The notes: generated by a model from the sequence alone, not told the origin. DNA of 64,000 bases from Lutraria lutraria (GCA_964023205.1 OZ026833.1:7032138-7096137); one strand, 5' to 3'; shown: positions 13,901 through 26,830, numbered from the stretch's first letter. Numbers and translations: made by a program.

Positions 13901-14666
13901 GTCAAATATCTGAAGAACGGAAGACGTTATTACTAGTAAACATCTGAGACACACTTCACTGCTTGATGTAATTATTGTTATCTTAAGGCTAAACAACCCG
14001 GCACACATCGGCTTCTAACAGACGCATTCTAACATTTCTTTTCGCCAATTTCAACCATAAAACAACGAAATTATGATTTATAAGTATCATTATTATGTTG
14101 AAAGTAAAAGTGAATGTCCTATTCATGTAAAGGACATGTACGCAATACCCTCTGAAGCAAAACCCACATAAAGTACGACTTACGTGGTGCTTTATTACAC
14201 ATATGTTTTGCAGCATCCTTGAACATATTAAATAATGTCCATCTGAAATTAAAGCCTAAATGTTCATAAGTCATTTGGAGACGAGATGAAGCAGTCAGAC
14301 AGACGCTGCTGGTTTGTTTTATTACCACGAATGCGTAAATGTCACCTCTACAATGTTTTAATAACATATTATTCGAAAAGTTCAACAGAAATGAATTAAC
14401 CGTTTTCTGTCTACATGAATGCGATGTCAACGTCATTCTTACTTAAACTCTTCTTACCTTTCTAGAAATCCCGCTTTGCGAACATATGTTTTTCCTGGCG
14501 CGTCTGGATCAGGATCATAGAAGGCATCAACATTCCATCTTTCTTTTGGAATTTCTTTGACGTGGTTTTCCCCTTTGCTGAGCACTCGCCAAAACTCTTT
14601 CAGATTATTGGCACCAGGAAACTTGCATCCGACGCCAACTATAACAATGTCGTCATCTCTCGGCAT
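4941..14666 (-). CDS. Animal FAS-like type I polyketide synthase, copy A (frameshifted; possible pseudogene)
   Basis: Six exons read by hand: 14666-14458, 12910-12750, 11846-11646, 11346-11165, 10717-10543 and 10347-4941. All introns are GT-AG and exons 1-5 have the same lengths and phases as copy B. Domain order is KS, AT, DH, KR structural part, degenerate ER, KR, ACP, with no thioesterase. The KS has TACSSS, EAHGTGT and NIGH; the AT has GQSVGE; the DH has FQH with ILDTMLQ; the KR has TGGLTGLG and SYGAAN; the ACP has GFES. A single-base deletion in 9824-9829, by comparison with copy B, brings a TAG in frame at 9826-9824, ending the KS part at 483 residues. The correct frame then stays open for about 1616 codons. 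Without the break the protein would be 2111 residues. Oddities are a Tigger relic in intron 1, Asp where copy B has Val just before GSVKTNIGH, and Glu for Asp before the ACP serine. Either a recent null allele or an assembly error is possible. Confidence 0.9.
9824..9829 (-). other. Frameshift and in-frame stop in PKS copy A
   Basis: Copy B reads gatgcgctttcatatac at this point. Copy A reads gatgactagcatatac, one base shorter, so TAG falls in frame. The site is in the KS-AT linker, about eight codons before the conserved CRRDH segment. The downstream frame has no nearby ATG: its first open codon beyond the stop is TTG at 9791. A separately translated AT-to-ACP protein would therefore need a distant internal start. 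Confidence 0.85.
12911..14457 (-). other. Intron 1 of PKS copy A, expanded by a transposon
   Basis: This intron is 1547 nt against 470 nt in copy B. The part next to the donor is still alignable with copy B intron 1 (shared tcgcattcatgtagaca near 14410-14430). The extra length is centred on the Tigger relic at about 13080-13990. Confidence 0.8.
13187..13947 (+). pseudogene. Pogo/Tigger-type (CENP-B HTH + DDE) transposase relic
   Basis: Three overlapping plus-strand open frames (13187-13286, 13283-13483, 13480-13947) together resemble the N-terminal two thirds of a Tigger transposase. Seen are a basic start, a CENP-B-like HTH segment with PVSRPFIQKALQFAKEL and FKASDGWL, and the first part of the DDE domain with RALPERT, KDRVTVMLACSATG and PLVIGKAQKPRCFK. 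The first catalytic Asp region is present, but the expected DET/DES glutamate position reads DVLY. The second and third acidic residues are missing because homology stops near 13850. Frames are broken near 13283 and 13483. It sits antisense inside intron 1 of PKS copy A, so it is dead and probably spliced out. I did not resolve its terminal repeats. Confidence 0.85.
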
Positions 14667-15839
14667 TATAAGTCTGTTTTGTAATGCCTAGGCACGGCAT
14701 TACATATATTTCTTTGTAATTAGAACAAGTCACTGAAACTTGTATAGACAAATGACAATTCAAAGAACAGTGAATATTAATGCAATTACAAAATAATATA
14801 TGTATCAAGTTACTGTTTTTCAACTATAGCAACCTATTGTCTATTGATACCTCTAACGTGAACTATGCATTGTATTGGCACAATATGATATTATTATTTC
14901 GTTAATGACAATTATGCAACGTATTACGGGCAGTCTCTTAGTTTTTACATTTGTATAAATTATCTATTAGTAGTGATTAGTAATACTTTTAACTGTAGTT
15001 ATATGTGTGATAGTATAGTATATATAGTAATATGAGGATTTTATGATCTTCAGGTTATTTTAAAATTGTCCAGCGTCTCTTATAATACAAGATTGAATGG
15101 TTGTGTACTTATTTTGATTGTTTTATAGCAGACCAACCAAATGTAATATTTGTTTCAAAGCACTTGCCAATGGATTGATTTCAGTATACAATTACAGTTT
15201 AGTTTTAAATCTATTAGATTGGTGAATCTTGACTTGACCAGGCATCCAATCCCGATAAAATGGAAACTATATATGAACCAAACATTTGGTTTTAAATATA
15301 TTATTTTTATTTGGTAAAACACTGATAGCTTTCTTTGCTTTTCTCGACAAATTTGTTTCATTCACTGAGAAATTTCCAATGCAATTGAAAACAGTTCCTA
15401 GATGTATAAAAGCATTGACTATTTCAACATCAATGCCATTGTTTATAAAACCAAAGCATTTAGAGTACTTTCAGGAACTCATATATAAATTAAATGTGTT
15501 AAATAAAACCATCCGTAAAAAATTAAAGGCCTGAGTTATCGTCATTATGTTTTAGAATTTGAAGGTCAAGTATATACAAGTACTAGAATAGTATTGACAC
15601 AATGTACATCTTTAGGTCAGTTAACCACAATTACCAAGGAAACGCTACACCGTTTAACTGTTTGTCTAGAAGAAATACTTCTATCCCTAATACTAAAAGT
15701 CATGACATACGGTGAGAAAATACAAGCTACATTCAGCACTTAGATTTGATCTGTATACTGTTACTATGTAAACTGAATAAGCCATATGTTATATTGTATA
15801 CTGAATTTACAGTTTAAACTGTCAAATTTCCCATGCTTT

Positions 15840-15960
15840 CAAAATCAACACCATCCTACAATATATCTCCAACTTTTATCGAAACTGCAAAGTCTACAAT
15901 GTATACTTATACAACAAGTGGTACTATTTTTCAACGCGTATGTACATGTAAGAGGCGTCA
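15840..15960 (+). repeat. Diverged dispersed repeat, member 1
   Basis: Direct-orientation partner of 21281-21395. Both contain caatatat, a run of ccaact, and an identical ggtactatttttcaacgcg stretch followed by a variable atgta and ggcgtca. Confidence 0.65.
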
Positions 15961-18795
15961 CTTAATGGTAAGTAGAAAAAGCGATGTAAAGCTATGGAAA
16001 GTTCCGCTCTAAAAACTCTAAGTAGGTCTTTTAAAAAGTCGCGAAGCTCCTTTGGTGTTATTAATACTGTTGAAACCAAAAGTATTATTTTTATTCCTAA
16101 ATTGCCTATATTATCGTGTGAACACCACTTATTCCATGATGTAAAGAGCTAGCAGTCCAATTAGGTCACGCATTAAAATGCTGATATTAGGCCAGCTATA
16201 TAAATTACGCATTTAGTCATATCTATATATTCATTCAAATAAATGTAAAATGTTTGTCAGGAACGGTAAATAACATTTATTTCGACCGCATAAGAATACA
16301 TTTTTGTACAAATTTTATTTTACAAATTTGAAAACCACAATAAGTGTACATCAAACAATTGCAGACTCGCTATAAGTTGGCGTGGTCTAAATTTTTCTAC
16401 GCTCGTAGATTTCATCCAATGGAAAGAAGAGTTCCTCTGAGACATCCAACAGAATGAGGAATTTCTTCTGAATTATTAATACATCATGCCAATAAATATA
16501 GGTCAAAAGCTTAGAGCTTAGACAACTTCGCAAAAAAATATTGCTTTGGTTTCTGTGTGCTATGAATAAACTCCACTTACGACAATAATTGCAAATTTTA
16601 TTGGAAAGAAAGCGATATTTTCAATTTTATTGTTTGCGGTCCGAAGGGATCCGCAAAATAAAAAAACAAACTTAGCTGTCGGCAGAGCTTTCCAGTTATA
16701 GGGTATAGTAAACTTACAATGCGGGGGCACAGGAACGTACGAGTAAACGTCAATTTACAAATGAAATGTCAACAGAAACCTTGAGGCTAACCATATCATG
16801 TTTATGAATGTATCAACTGTTATTACATTTATCATACAAATACAACACAAATTTTACTTAATACTTGATGTGAATAGAGTATTTACCTGTTAGATCCAGT
16901 TCACTAATCAGTCAACTTGAGATAAATTCTCGTATTATAACCAACTGAAAACAATCCCACGCGATGTTTGAGCTCTACCGAAGTATTTCATGTAATTTTT
17001 CACTTTCTGGAAAAAAAGGTTGCATTAATGCTTTGAAATTGATTCAAAGGCGGTTCTGATGTCAGGATTGGAAATTCGTAGTAAAGTGTTTGCACTTTTA
17101 GAACTTCACCCGCTATTTTTAATCTATACTTTAAAACAGGCTCGTATTTCTATTTAGGTTGATTGAAGTATATCAAATGCAAACATAATCGTTCACATTG
17201 ACTTGCAAATAAAGTGGAAAAAACAGTTGCATAGAGTAAAACTACTTCACACTGTAATCCACAGGAATTAATCGGTTGTTGGTGAATTCATGAGTATAGT
17301 TGTTTAATTGTTCCGATGTTTGCGAATAAGGTCTGTAAAAGAGTATGGACGAAACAACAAACATAACGACTTTCAAAAGCTACTGTCTTGGATTTCATGT
17401 TTCTAAATGTTTCATTTCACAAACAATGATACAATAGACATAATCATAGATATTTTATCTTCACATAAAATATAATTTTACAAGCAAATAAGACTCTAAA
17501 GGTTTTGATGTTTCAGTTTTTGTTTACAATTGATATTGAATAGGGCAATCAATTACGACAAATTTGTCTGTATTACTTGATTTTAGGATAAAAGGGTTTA
17601 GTTGGAATTTTCAGAAGTTTCAAATGCGTTGACCAGCTGTTTAGAAGGGAACCATAAATAATTAATATAGTTCATTAAGAAGGTTACATACATAACGTGG
17701 CATCTTTTACAATAGGCATGCACATGATGCATGATACTAATAAGCATCAAACGACAGGTGGTCAAATATCTAGAGATGCGCCTACATTGTCGCATACACC
17801 CGAAAGCTTACCGCATATATCTATTTTCCCTGAAAGTTTTATTTTCGCATTTTCGCAAGTGTTTAAAATTTCGAAAAAATCATAAAATCGTAAGAAAAGA
17901 AGAAGCAAGACAGTTTCCAGTTTTCTGCACGTAGACATATAGGGAAAATGAAAACTCTTTCATGATTGTTTTAAACTTTGCATGATCATAGCATATGATA
18001 ACAGAAACATTTTAAGCGAAATAAAAATTGGGGGTTGATGAACTTTTTTTTAAGTTTTCTGCCCTTTTAAGTCTGTAAGTCATTTGTTATCATGGAAACC
18101 TATAGAAATTATCAAGTAAGTAAGTAATGAAGTATATTTGTGTGACATGTGCAATAATACAAAGTGTACATACATAAATATTATTTACAAGATTACAGCA
18201 CCCGGCGCAATGGGCCTACAAGTCACTGTCAATTAAACCTAAGACATATTTATAATCTAGATGGTTACTGAATGGTATTATACAACATGCAACAAAATAC
18301 AATGTATTATAAAATTCATGTATAGACAAACATATGCTCTTTAATTCCACCTTTATGGTGATATACAGTCATTGGACTAAAACTGCGTCATTAACTAGAT
18401 GCAATATGTCATCAGCGATTAATTTCAATTCTTAAAAATCTTTCTTGCATATGGTGAATAAATTGTACCTGTGTATACACATAGTAACTGTTGAGTGGCA
18501 CGTGCCGATTACGTCACATCTACTGATTTAGGAATGTGTCAACGTATCTAGGCAACCGATGTACATTTGAGGGCAATTATAGGGAAGACTTGCATGTGTT
18601 ATTGTGTTCGTAACATACCAAATTACATATCAATCGATACAAGATCAAAGATTTTCTTTGCCTCTTTAATTTCAATAAAAAAATATTGGATGAATATGAA
18701 TCAAATAGAAATATAAACCAAAATAAAACGAAAAGTGAGTAGATCTACTATTTACGAGAAAGTATACATGTATTCATGGTTCTAAGATGTTTCTG

Positions 18796-18916
18796 CCTTT
18801 TTTAACACAGAAAAAAATGTTTCGGGACCACTATCTGTGTTAAGTGGACACCTGTCTTTAGCGGCCAAATTGGTCATTTCCCTTGATTGGCTGCTTAACA
18901 CAGGTTTGACTGTACA
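18796..18916 (+). repeat. MITE fragment sharing an end with the element at 61951-62130
   Basis: The right side reads gcttaacacaggtttgactgt, which matches the gctttcacaggtttgactg terminus of the complete MITE near the right edge. It is preceded by a gcggccaa-type motif. No matching inverted left end was found, so it is probably truncated or a related subfamily. Confidence 0.5.
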
Positions 18917-21280
18917 TCTAATAACATTTATGCGATCAAAATATAGAAATAGTGAGAAAAAGGTAATGGAAGAAGAACAAACATTATTAATTACTTACAA
19001 ATATTAATAAATACTAGTACATGTATAACAAGTAAAATAAGCATACCGATTTACAAGTTAAGACAATTGAAAATAATGAGCTTTAATAATAAAGTGTTGA
19101 CTCTCAATATATAGATATATAATAATATAATATATTGCAGCAATAACTTACTGAGACAAGATGTTACACATAAATCGTAATTCAGGAAGATACTTCATAC
19201 ATTTGTAATAATAATACTCGGAGCATTTGATGGAATAACTCGTTTTAAATCAGAGCATTTATAAACTACATGGACGCAGTAACTACTTCTCAATCGGCAG
19301 TATATTGTTTCATTTTTTTCAAGACGAATTTCTTTTTGAAGTGTATTCATTTCAATGTTGTCTATAATATTGCAAGTTTTCATGCACCTTCAAATTGCAC
19401 AGCTTCACGCAATTTATATGCTAGTATTACAATACTTTTTATCTCGGCTTCGATATCATTCAAGTTTACAAGTTTATTTTCAATATACTCAGTTCATACA
19501 AGTATGAACACATGAGTATTTAGTAATAAATAATATACAATTGCAAGTGTAAAAGGTTACTTATATGATAGCATATGTAGTTAGTGGTATAAAAAGCCTA
19601 TAATCAAACATATATTTATTTCTCTAAACATAAGTCCTGCACAGTAATCATTCTCTGCCGTTATAAGTAAAATGCAAAATAAATCAGTAAGAGCAGGATG
19701 GTCAAAGACCCATTCATGATCTAACAGATTAATCTGTTATTTTTCAAAGATTACAGTCATAGTAGTGATGGAATGTCTTTGCAACTGATTTCCCGCTTGG
19801 TTAGCATATATGTGGAATGTCCGTAGTATCTGCTGCAAAAGTAATTCATTTTAATTGCGTGACAACTTTAATCATCTAGCAGATATTCGACGCAAACGTA
19901 TTATTTACAATTTTACATGATATAAACACCAATAACAACTTTTTTGCTCAGAGACGATGTCGACCTATTCAAAACTTTTGAAGCCAATGTAAATAAACTT
20001 GTATCAAAAGACTATATTGATAAAAAGTTCATACAAATTGTCACAGAGCAGTTAGTTCCAGAATAATAAGGTTTCCTTGAAAAGGGGAAATTAAGGAAGA
20101 AGTAGATAGAATCAAATTAATGTCGTAAGGGTAACTACCGTAAAGCACGAAGAACAAATAAGATAAGATACATACACTAGAAAACAAGATATCATTCTTA
20201 ATACCAAAATGTTTAATGACAAACTGCATATACAATTACCTATTACGGAAATAGATATAACCCATCGTTTAGGCAGGTTTGACCCTACAGGAAACTGACT
20301 GGTCATAATTATGCAAATTTGTTTCCAAATACATAAGACAGAGTTATCAAATCCCTTAACCAGAGTTGTCAGTCATTATCACTTACACACAAGTCTGTCT
20401 ACATCTCAATGTAACCAAGTCTCCTTGATGTCTACATCTGATACACAAATCCATGTTTTGTTTTTCTCTTAATGTACATGTGTGGTCATTTTAGTTTACA
20501 TTCAACTTCAGCGTTTTGTATCCATCTAAGCGACTAGACTCGATAACCTAATTACCGAAAATGTGTGAACGCTCCCCGTTAAGAAATAGCGCTTGGTAAA
20601 TATTTTCTGCTGTAAATTATAATAATCAAAGCACTGAGAGTACTGTCAGAAGCAAAAGTTAAAATGTAATTCATAATATCTGGTAGATGTGCATTAGATA
20701 ATACCAAAAAGCTCAACTAACTCTAGGCACCATTTTTCAAACTCAAATGTATATGTTGTTTGGACTAATAATTTCTTCAAAATAGTCCGTTTTGGCTCAG
20801 TGAAATGAAGACGTTTTGGTAGAGGTTCACTTGTCATGTTCCCAATTCTGTTAAAGTTAATAGTAAACTCATACCTTCATTTCCTGTTCACTGTAAAACA
20901 CGCCTGACTCTTAAAACTTAGTAATTACATGTATATGTAATAACAGAGTTAGTTTTTCCTTCATTAGGGTTAACTCTTTAGCGATGTGGTTGAGTGTTAG
21001 TTCAGTTTTATGTTGAAGAAGTTTTTATTAAAGATGTATTTTACAAACCCATCTCGCAAATAAGAAATTCATTCCGCACGATCGAGTGCATTCTGTACTT
21101 TATATCTACCCGGTAGGCGGAGTTACGGTTAACTGGTGTCCTCGCCCTGCTAGTGTCTTTTAGCGATTCCAATGTATATAGTAGCGAAGTGTACTATGAA
21201 TGAAACTATTGTGCGGATGAATACTGAATGATTTAACTCAATAGTTTTACAGTTGGAAATGCCATTACAATGTAATTATT

Positions 21281-21395
21281 CAAAATGAACATAATCCTGC
21301 AATATATCCAACTTGTATCATAACTGCAATCGGTAGAGTTATACAACCGATGGTACTATTTTTCAACGCGAATGTATGGCGTCACGTTTTCGTCA
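21281..21395 (+). repeat. Diverged dispersed repeat, member 2
   Basis: Matches 15840-15960 in the same orientation, sharing caatatatc, ccaactt, ttatacaac and ggtactatttttcaacgcg. Neither member shows coding potential. Confidence 0.65.
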
Positions 21396-22593
21396 AAACA
21401 AAACTGGATGTACAACTATAGAAGCACTCGCTTCGCTTTTGCTTCTTAAAAGCCTTTGCCTGCAATGTATTGTACAAAAGAAATAAAGCCATTAAGTTGT
21501 AAAGTTTGTACCATCTATAGTTTATTTCGTGTCTTGTAAACACCGAAACGTTGGCGGAGATGTATGTGTGAGATAACGAACGCCACCTCTATATAGAGAT
21601 TGCGCTCATGGGCAGATGAGGGCACTTTTTGTACTTTTATATGTTTCACTGCTTAAGTTCTGAATTATCTTTATACTATCAACACAGTTACGTTTGTTTT
21701 CGTGATATAATAGACCAATTACGTATTATGCCCTTAGTGTAGGTGTTTAAGAAGTAAACAGTTTTCATAGAAGTTTAAGTTCGGGCACAAAAATCAGATA
21801 TTTGTTTAATTCTTCTTTTTGTGATGATATTCTTTCTTTGTTATAGGATTTTATGTATTGATTTATGTCTGTTTGATTTTATTTCTTTCTTGTGGAATAT
21901 ATCGAGTGATTATATTTCAAACCAGTCCATAATTTGCTTGATATGATTTCCCAATATCATATTAAGACTTGTTTCTGGCTGCCCGACTTATCTTCATTTC
22001 CCCCCACAACCCTTGACTTCGTGTTAGGCTCGAGGATCAGTTTCCACTTATCTCACTGTATTTATCTATATCCGCACGTTCCAAGAACAAAATAATCCCC
22101 TACCTGCCTATCTGCAGGTTTTAGGTTTTATCAGTATTTAGTCAGATATTTGTTTTCATACGAATTAATAAACATTCAACGTATCTTATGATGTAGGAAT
22201 ATTTTTATAATGTATCATTTAGAAGTGAAATAGTACCTCCAAAGATGACACCAAATATGTTTATAAAGGCATGTTGTTTTTTATTGAAACAAAATAATAT
22301 ATTACAATTGCGTGACGAATATTGGACTAAAACTGATTGTACTGCAAGATGAATAAACGATACTTAAGTCATTTATTGGTTTTTTTAACCTTGCAAGATT
22401 AAAATATTTACATTGGAAATCGTTTAATGGTATATAGAAAACCCAGTGTGCACTTAACTTTGAATGACAGACAATTTCCTCCTGCAAGTCGTGCAAATGA
22501 GGTGACCTTAATTTACAAAATGTTTACTTGTATTGTACGCTGCTTACATGTATCCGACATGTGTAGGGTACTCGATCTTCACGTCATATATAC

Positions 22594-25500
22594 CAGTGCC
22601 GGTATACCCGCTGCTGTGCACCATCCAAAACGTAAACAAAAAGCCGCCATCTTGGATGAAAAAGGTAACTTTTTGCTTATTTCTTAGTTTTCGCTTTTCT
22701 TTCAAATTTCTACTATAGCAAAGAACATGCTACACAAATTTCTGGACACACTGATACCCATAGTATTTACTAGGTACCTCTGGTATAAAAGTTACCTTGG
22801 ACAAGAAAATCGAAGCGAGAGGAAAATTCCGTGGTGCACAGCAGCTCATTTAGTATTTTTCGATCTTTTTGTCCAGAAAATTGACTTGTTCGCATATCGA
22901 TGTACATTTTTACCCATAAGTTATAATACAAATGCTTAAAATTATACTTTTGGTACATGTAACAACGTATTTTCTAGCATAACGAATTTCTGGGTTATTT
23001 GGTGGACAGCAGCGTAGGAATAAGAAGGGTGGACAGCAGCGAAACGGGTGCACAACAGGAGCTTTTTCCGTACTTGAGACTGTTCCCGCATAACCAATTA
23101 CGGTAGTTAAATACATGTAGCTCTGTTAAGTTTTGCGCCCATTGTGGGAAAATTACTTGCAGTCAATCGTTTTAGAAATTGCTAATCACAGGCAATGCTC
23201 TGAAATGCAAATATTACTAATTGCTTCACTTATGAAGTATCTATTCATTTACTAATAGAAAGATTTAAAGGCATTATCACGTGACAAGGTCTGTATCGAA
23301 GAACCATTATCAGCCTTTTTGAACTAGGAAACTACGTCGAAACTTAGTTTACTTTTCGTTAAATGGATGTATGCAGGCTCTCATAATTACTTGTTTGTAT
23401 GAACTGAATTTCTGGAATTTGTTAATGAAATATTTTTTTCTAGTGATAATTAAAGAATTAAATGATGTTTTTGTGCACTTTTAGAAAGATGAACAACATG
23501 TGACTACTGTGGAGCCGCAGACTAGCGGAAACTTGACTAGACATATAGCGGTGGGGCACGAACGCTCTATGGTTTAAGAGGCCGGACACAGCCAAGAAAA
23601 TGCAGGTTAATAATAATAAAAAAACTTCATAACATCTTTAATCTTCTATTTCTTTCTTGCGATAGATCAGTTATATAAGACCAAAGTCTGTAAGAAACAT
23701 ATATAAACTAATAATATCTTTTCATAAAATATCAAATAATGATACGAGTATACTTTAACAACATTTATTAGTTATAAATAATCAATAACCATTATGCTTT
23801 ACAAATTTACGTATCAACGTTGGATCGATAATAAAACATAACTTTAAACCTACAAATCTTTTGACGGGTAACCATAGTGTTGACGTAAAGCATGCTCAGT
23901 ATGCGGCAAGTAATTTAGCACAGGCCTTGCTCGGTATGTGAAAACGGTGCACAAGGAAAAACAGTTCAAGCGTGATACTTGCGACAGAGAATTTGACAAC
24001 GTATGCCACCTCTGCAAACACATGGAACTGAAAAAGCTTGAATAAGTTTCAGTTAGATAACTAAATTATTATTTCTGTGATTTTAGTCATTATACTGAAA
24101 TAATGATGTTTATTTATTACTGTCTTTGATTTCTATTGCTGTTCTAAAAACATTATGCTGAGTGAATGATGACTGACTGAGATGTTTTATTGTGATTATT
24201 GAAATATGATGCTCAATGATAATTGTCTGTGATTTTATGGTTACTGAAAGATAATGGTCAACTGTAATAATGATTGTCTGTGATAGTTGGTAATTATTAG
24301 GATACTTTTAATATAAATGTGATTCTTTGAAATTTGACCACTTGAGTTGTCTGTGTTTTTTGATGATTCAGCATTCTAATATGTTTTACAAATTCTATTG
24401 CATAAAGCAAATAAACATACATTTGTACATGCTTTTTTATCTTTCCTTTTCTACATGATCCAATCGGTTAACATTGTGTAAAATTATAAACAGATACATG
24501 AACATAGTAAAGTAAAAACACTTCCAAATCATGCATATACATTAATGTTATAATCGTACAATCCTATCCATGCAGCTATCCAAGGGGTCAAATATTGTTA
24601 TCTGAAACTATTCCGATCAAAAACCTTGTAAAGTTGTATAAAAAGGTTGTGTTGTAATGTAAACTACAATAGCTTTATACTTCTTATTAAAATACTTATA
24701 AAGTGAATATACAGAGATATGCAAAAGTGCATTTCATCAGGGTCTTTCAATTGAATGGTCTGGACTCGTGCTCTTCAGGCGCTTATCTCTGTATAAACAT
24801 CAAGTTGTGCTGTCGATACTTATCGGAGAGCTTTTTTCACGCGTGTATAGATAACACACAAATTTTTAATTTCAATTTCAATTTATTCAAAAACAAGAAA
24901 TCGAAAATTTAAAATAAAATGAATTAATGGAGTATCGATCTTTTTAAAATGTATTGCAAGCATTTCAGTGAAAGATGATTATTAAAGACTAAAAATAGTA
25001 AAATCTATTACAACTGGTCAAACTCAAAATGGCGACTTCGTCAAAAAGGCTCAAATTCATGTATCATTATTTCTTAGCATCGGAAACAATATGAAAAAGT
25101 AACTGCATGAGTTACTTCAACAACCTTTAAAAGACATGAAATTAATCCCAACTACTTCACTCTATAACTTAAAAGGGCTATAGTTACTTACGAAAAAACA
25201 CGCTTTGCGACAACAATCTAGATCTTGGCTTAAAACGAGTTTCCTCCATTATGTACCGTCGGATTTCAACATAAATAAATGGATTTTATCCAAAGAAATC
25301 GGTCACATTAGGAGGAGATACTTACGATCTAACTTTTCGTGGAGCTCTACACCAATAATGTTAAGTAATTTGTGAATATTTGGGTATCTATTTCCATGCG
25401 TTCTTCACCTTTTCACAATGACGGCCATCTTGCGCCCTCACGTGATCGCTATCCAACGCTTCAATTACGGAGTCCAGACCCTTCTATTTGAGTGACCCTG

Positions 25501-26402
25501 ATTTCATACAACAACTACATGTACAATACTCGACAATTTGATGCAATAAAGTCCGTATACTGTACTTCACAATGTTTTATCAATATTCCAAACACTAGAT
25601 ACTGCTCCAATTGATGTCACATCAAACATAACAATCATCGGATATTAATGTAGTGTCTTGAACGTCTTGAACATATGTTGCATCTTGCTCTTGCGTTCCT
25701 CTCAAACGTTATATGGTCATATTTCCATTGCCCAGTAAGTCACTACTTTTGGCTTGCGTCTAGCTGGTTATTCCTGATTGAATAAAACACATATATACTA
25801 GTAGCTATTGAAACATATCCGATACTTATAATTTCAAATAATATGTATGCTAGACTTGGTGTGTATTGATACATGTAGGGTAATACAGGAGCAGTCTTGA
25901 TTTTGGGGAAACAAAATTATTTTCAAATACACAAAAAAGCTCCTGTTGTGCACCCGTTTTCGCTGCTGTCCACCCTTCTTATTCCTACGATGCTGTCCAC
26001 CAAACAACTCAGCAATTCGTTGTACTAGAAAGTACGTTGTTATATGTATCAAATGTTTGATTTTAAGCGCCTGCATTACATCTTATGGATAAAAATGTGC
26101 GTCGATATGGGAACAAGTCAATTTTCTGGACAAAAAGATCGAAAAATACTAAATGAGCTGCTGTGCACCACGGATTTTTTCTCTCGCTTCGTTATTCTTG
26201 TCCAAGGTAACTTTTATACCAGAGGTACCTAGCAAATACTATGTGTATCAGTGTGTCCAGAAATTTGTGTAGCATGTTCTTTGCAATACTAGAAATTCGA
26301 AAGAAAATCGAAGAAATAAGCAAAAAATTACCTTTTTCATCCAAGATGGCGGCTTTTTGTTTACGTTTTGGATGGTGCACAGCAGCGGGTATACCTGCAC
26401 TG
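22594..26402. mobile_element. Foldback / long-TIR DNA element (3.8 kb), non-autonomous
   Basis: The outer ends are inverted repeats of about 470 bp, at 22594-23067 and 25933-26402. Each begins CAGTGC followed by ggtatacccgctgctg, and TATAC flanks both ends (22589-22593 and 26403-26407), a candidate 5-bp target-site duplication. Motifs of the type ggtgcacagcag or ggtggacagcag recur several times inside each arm, in both orientations, as subterminal transposase-binding repeats often do. The 2.86-kb interior has no transposase-like frame. The small open frames inside the arms (62 codons each, sharing SQFSGQKDRKILNELLCTT) are mirror copies and follow from the repeat, not from a gene. The superfamily is unresolved: the CAGTG end suggests hAT, but no 8-bp duplication is seen. 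Confidence 0.8.
24730..25510. repeat. Inner inverted repeat nested inside the foldback element
   Basis: About 24738-24790 reads atcagggtc then ggtctggactcg. The reverse complement of about 25455-25510 reads atcagggtc, then gggtctggactccg, then a similar gcg-tt stretch. The two ~50-bp ends face each other and bound about 770 bp. They may be the termini of a second element inserted in the first. Confidence 0.55.
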
Positions 26403-26407
26403 TATAC

Positions 26408-26830
26408 GGCAAATGCAAACATTAGAAGGAATTTATCGGATGCAGAAATGTGGCGGGCGGTTGGAATGTTGCGGCAAATGGCTCTTCATCATGGATTTGG
26501 CGAGGCACTTGGTGTGCACATACAGTTATCACAACAGTCTGTGCGAGGTTCCAACACTATGGTACAGCTGTAAGGCGATGTGGTGGGGGCAGAAGAAGTG
26601 CTACTTCTGCGGCTGATGATCGTTTTATGGTTACACAAACTCGGAGAAACCGTTTTGCAACTGCATCCTAAGTTCGTTCTGACCTTTAATGCTAGAGTAT
26701 GGAGAAGGCCAGGGGAAATTTTTCATGCTGAAAACGTTGCTGAACACGACCGATATGGCGGAGGTTCAATAACGGTCTAGGGTGGAATCAGCTGTCATCG
26801 ACTGCAACGTGTCACATGCTTGTTATTCAA
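26408..26830 (+). pseudogene. Tc1/mariner (IS630-type) transposase relic, internally deleted and frameshifted
   Basis: Directly right of the foldback element, three frames together show the Tc1-family pattern. First comes an HTH segment (RRNLSDAEMWRAVGML), then in another frame a GRPR-like region with SAADDRFMVTQTRRNRFATAS. After a deletion follows the DDE part with VWRRPGEIFHAENV and HDRYGGGSITV, where the usual WGG is interrupted by a stop. About half of a normal ~340-residue transposase is present, so the copy cannot be active. Confidence 0.8.

Larger units (their letters stand above)
14667..22593. other. Gene-free intergenic region upstream of PKS copy A
   Basis: No gene is recognised; open frames here are short and resemble no family I know. 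The first ~35 bases (14667-14700) match the leader of copy B upstream of its ATG (cattacaaaa, agact, taATGCC), so the left duplication arm ends near 14700. Also seen are a MITE-like end near 18796-18916 and one member of a diverged ~100-bp repeat pair near 15840-15960, the other being at 21281-21395. Confidence 0.5.

Noticed and set aside
24066..24320. Loose ~60-bp periodicity with repeated gtctgtgat and ttactgaaa motifs
   Set aside because: Too degenerate to support by eye as a tandem repeat.
22770..26232. Two 62-codon open frames with nearly the same protein (22770-22958 minus and 26044-26232 plus), suggesting a conserved small gene
   Set aside because: They lie at mirror positions in the two inverted ends of the foldback element; the similarity is explained by the repeat, and there is no start context or homology.
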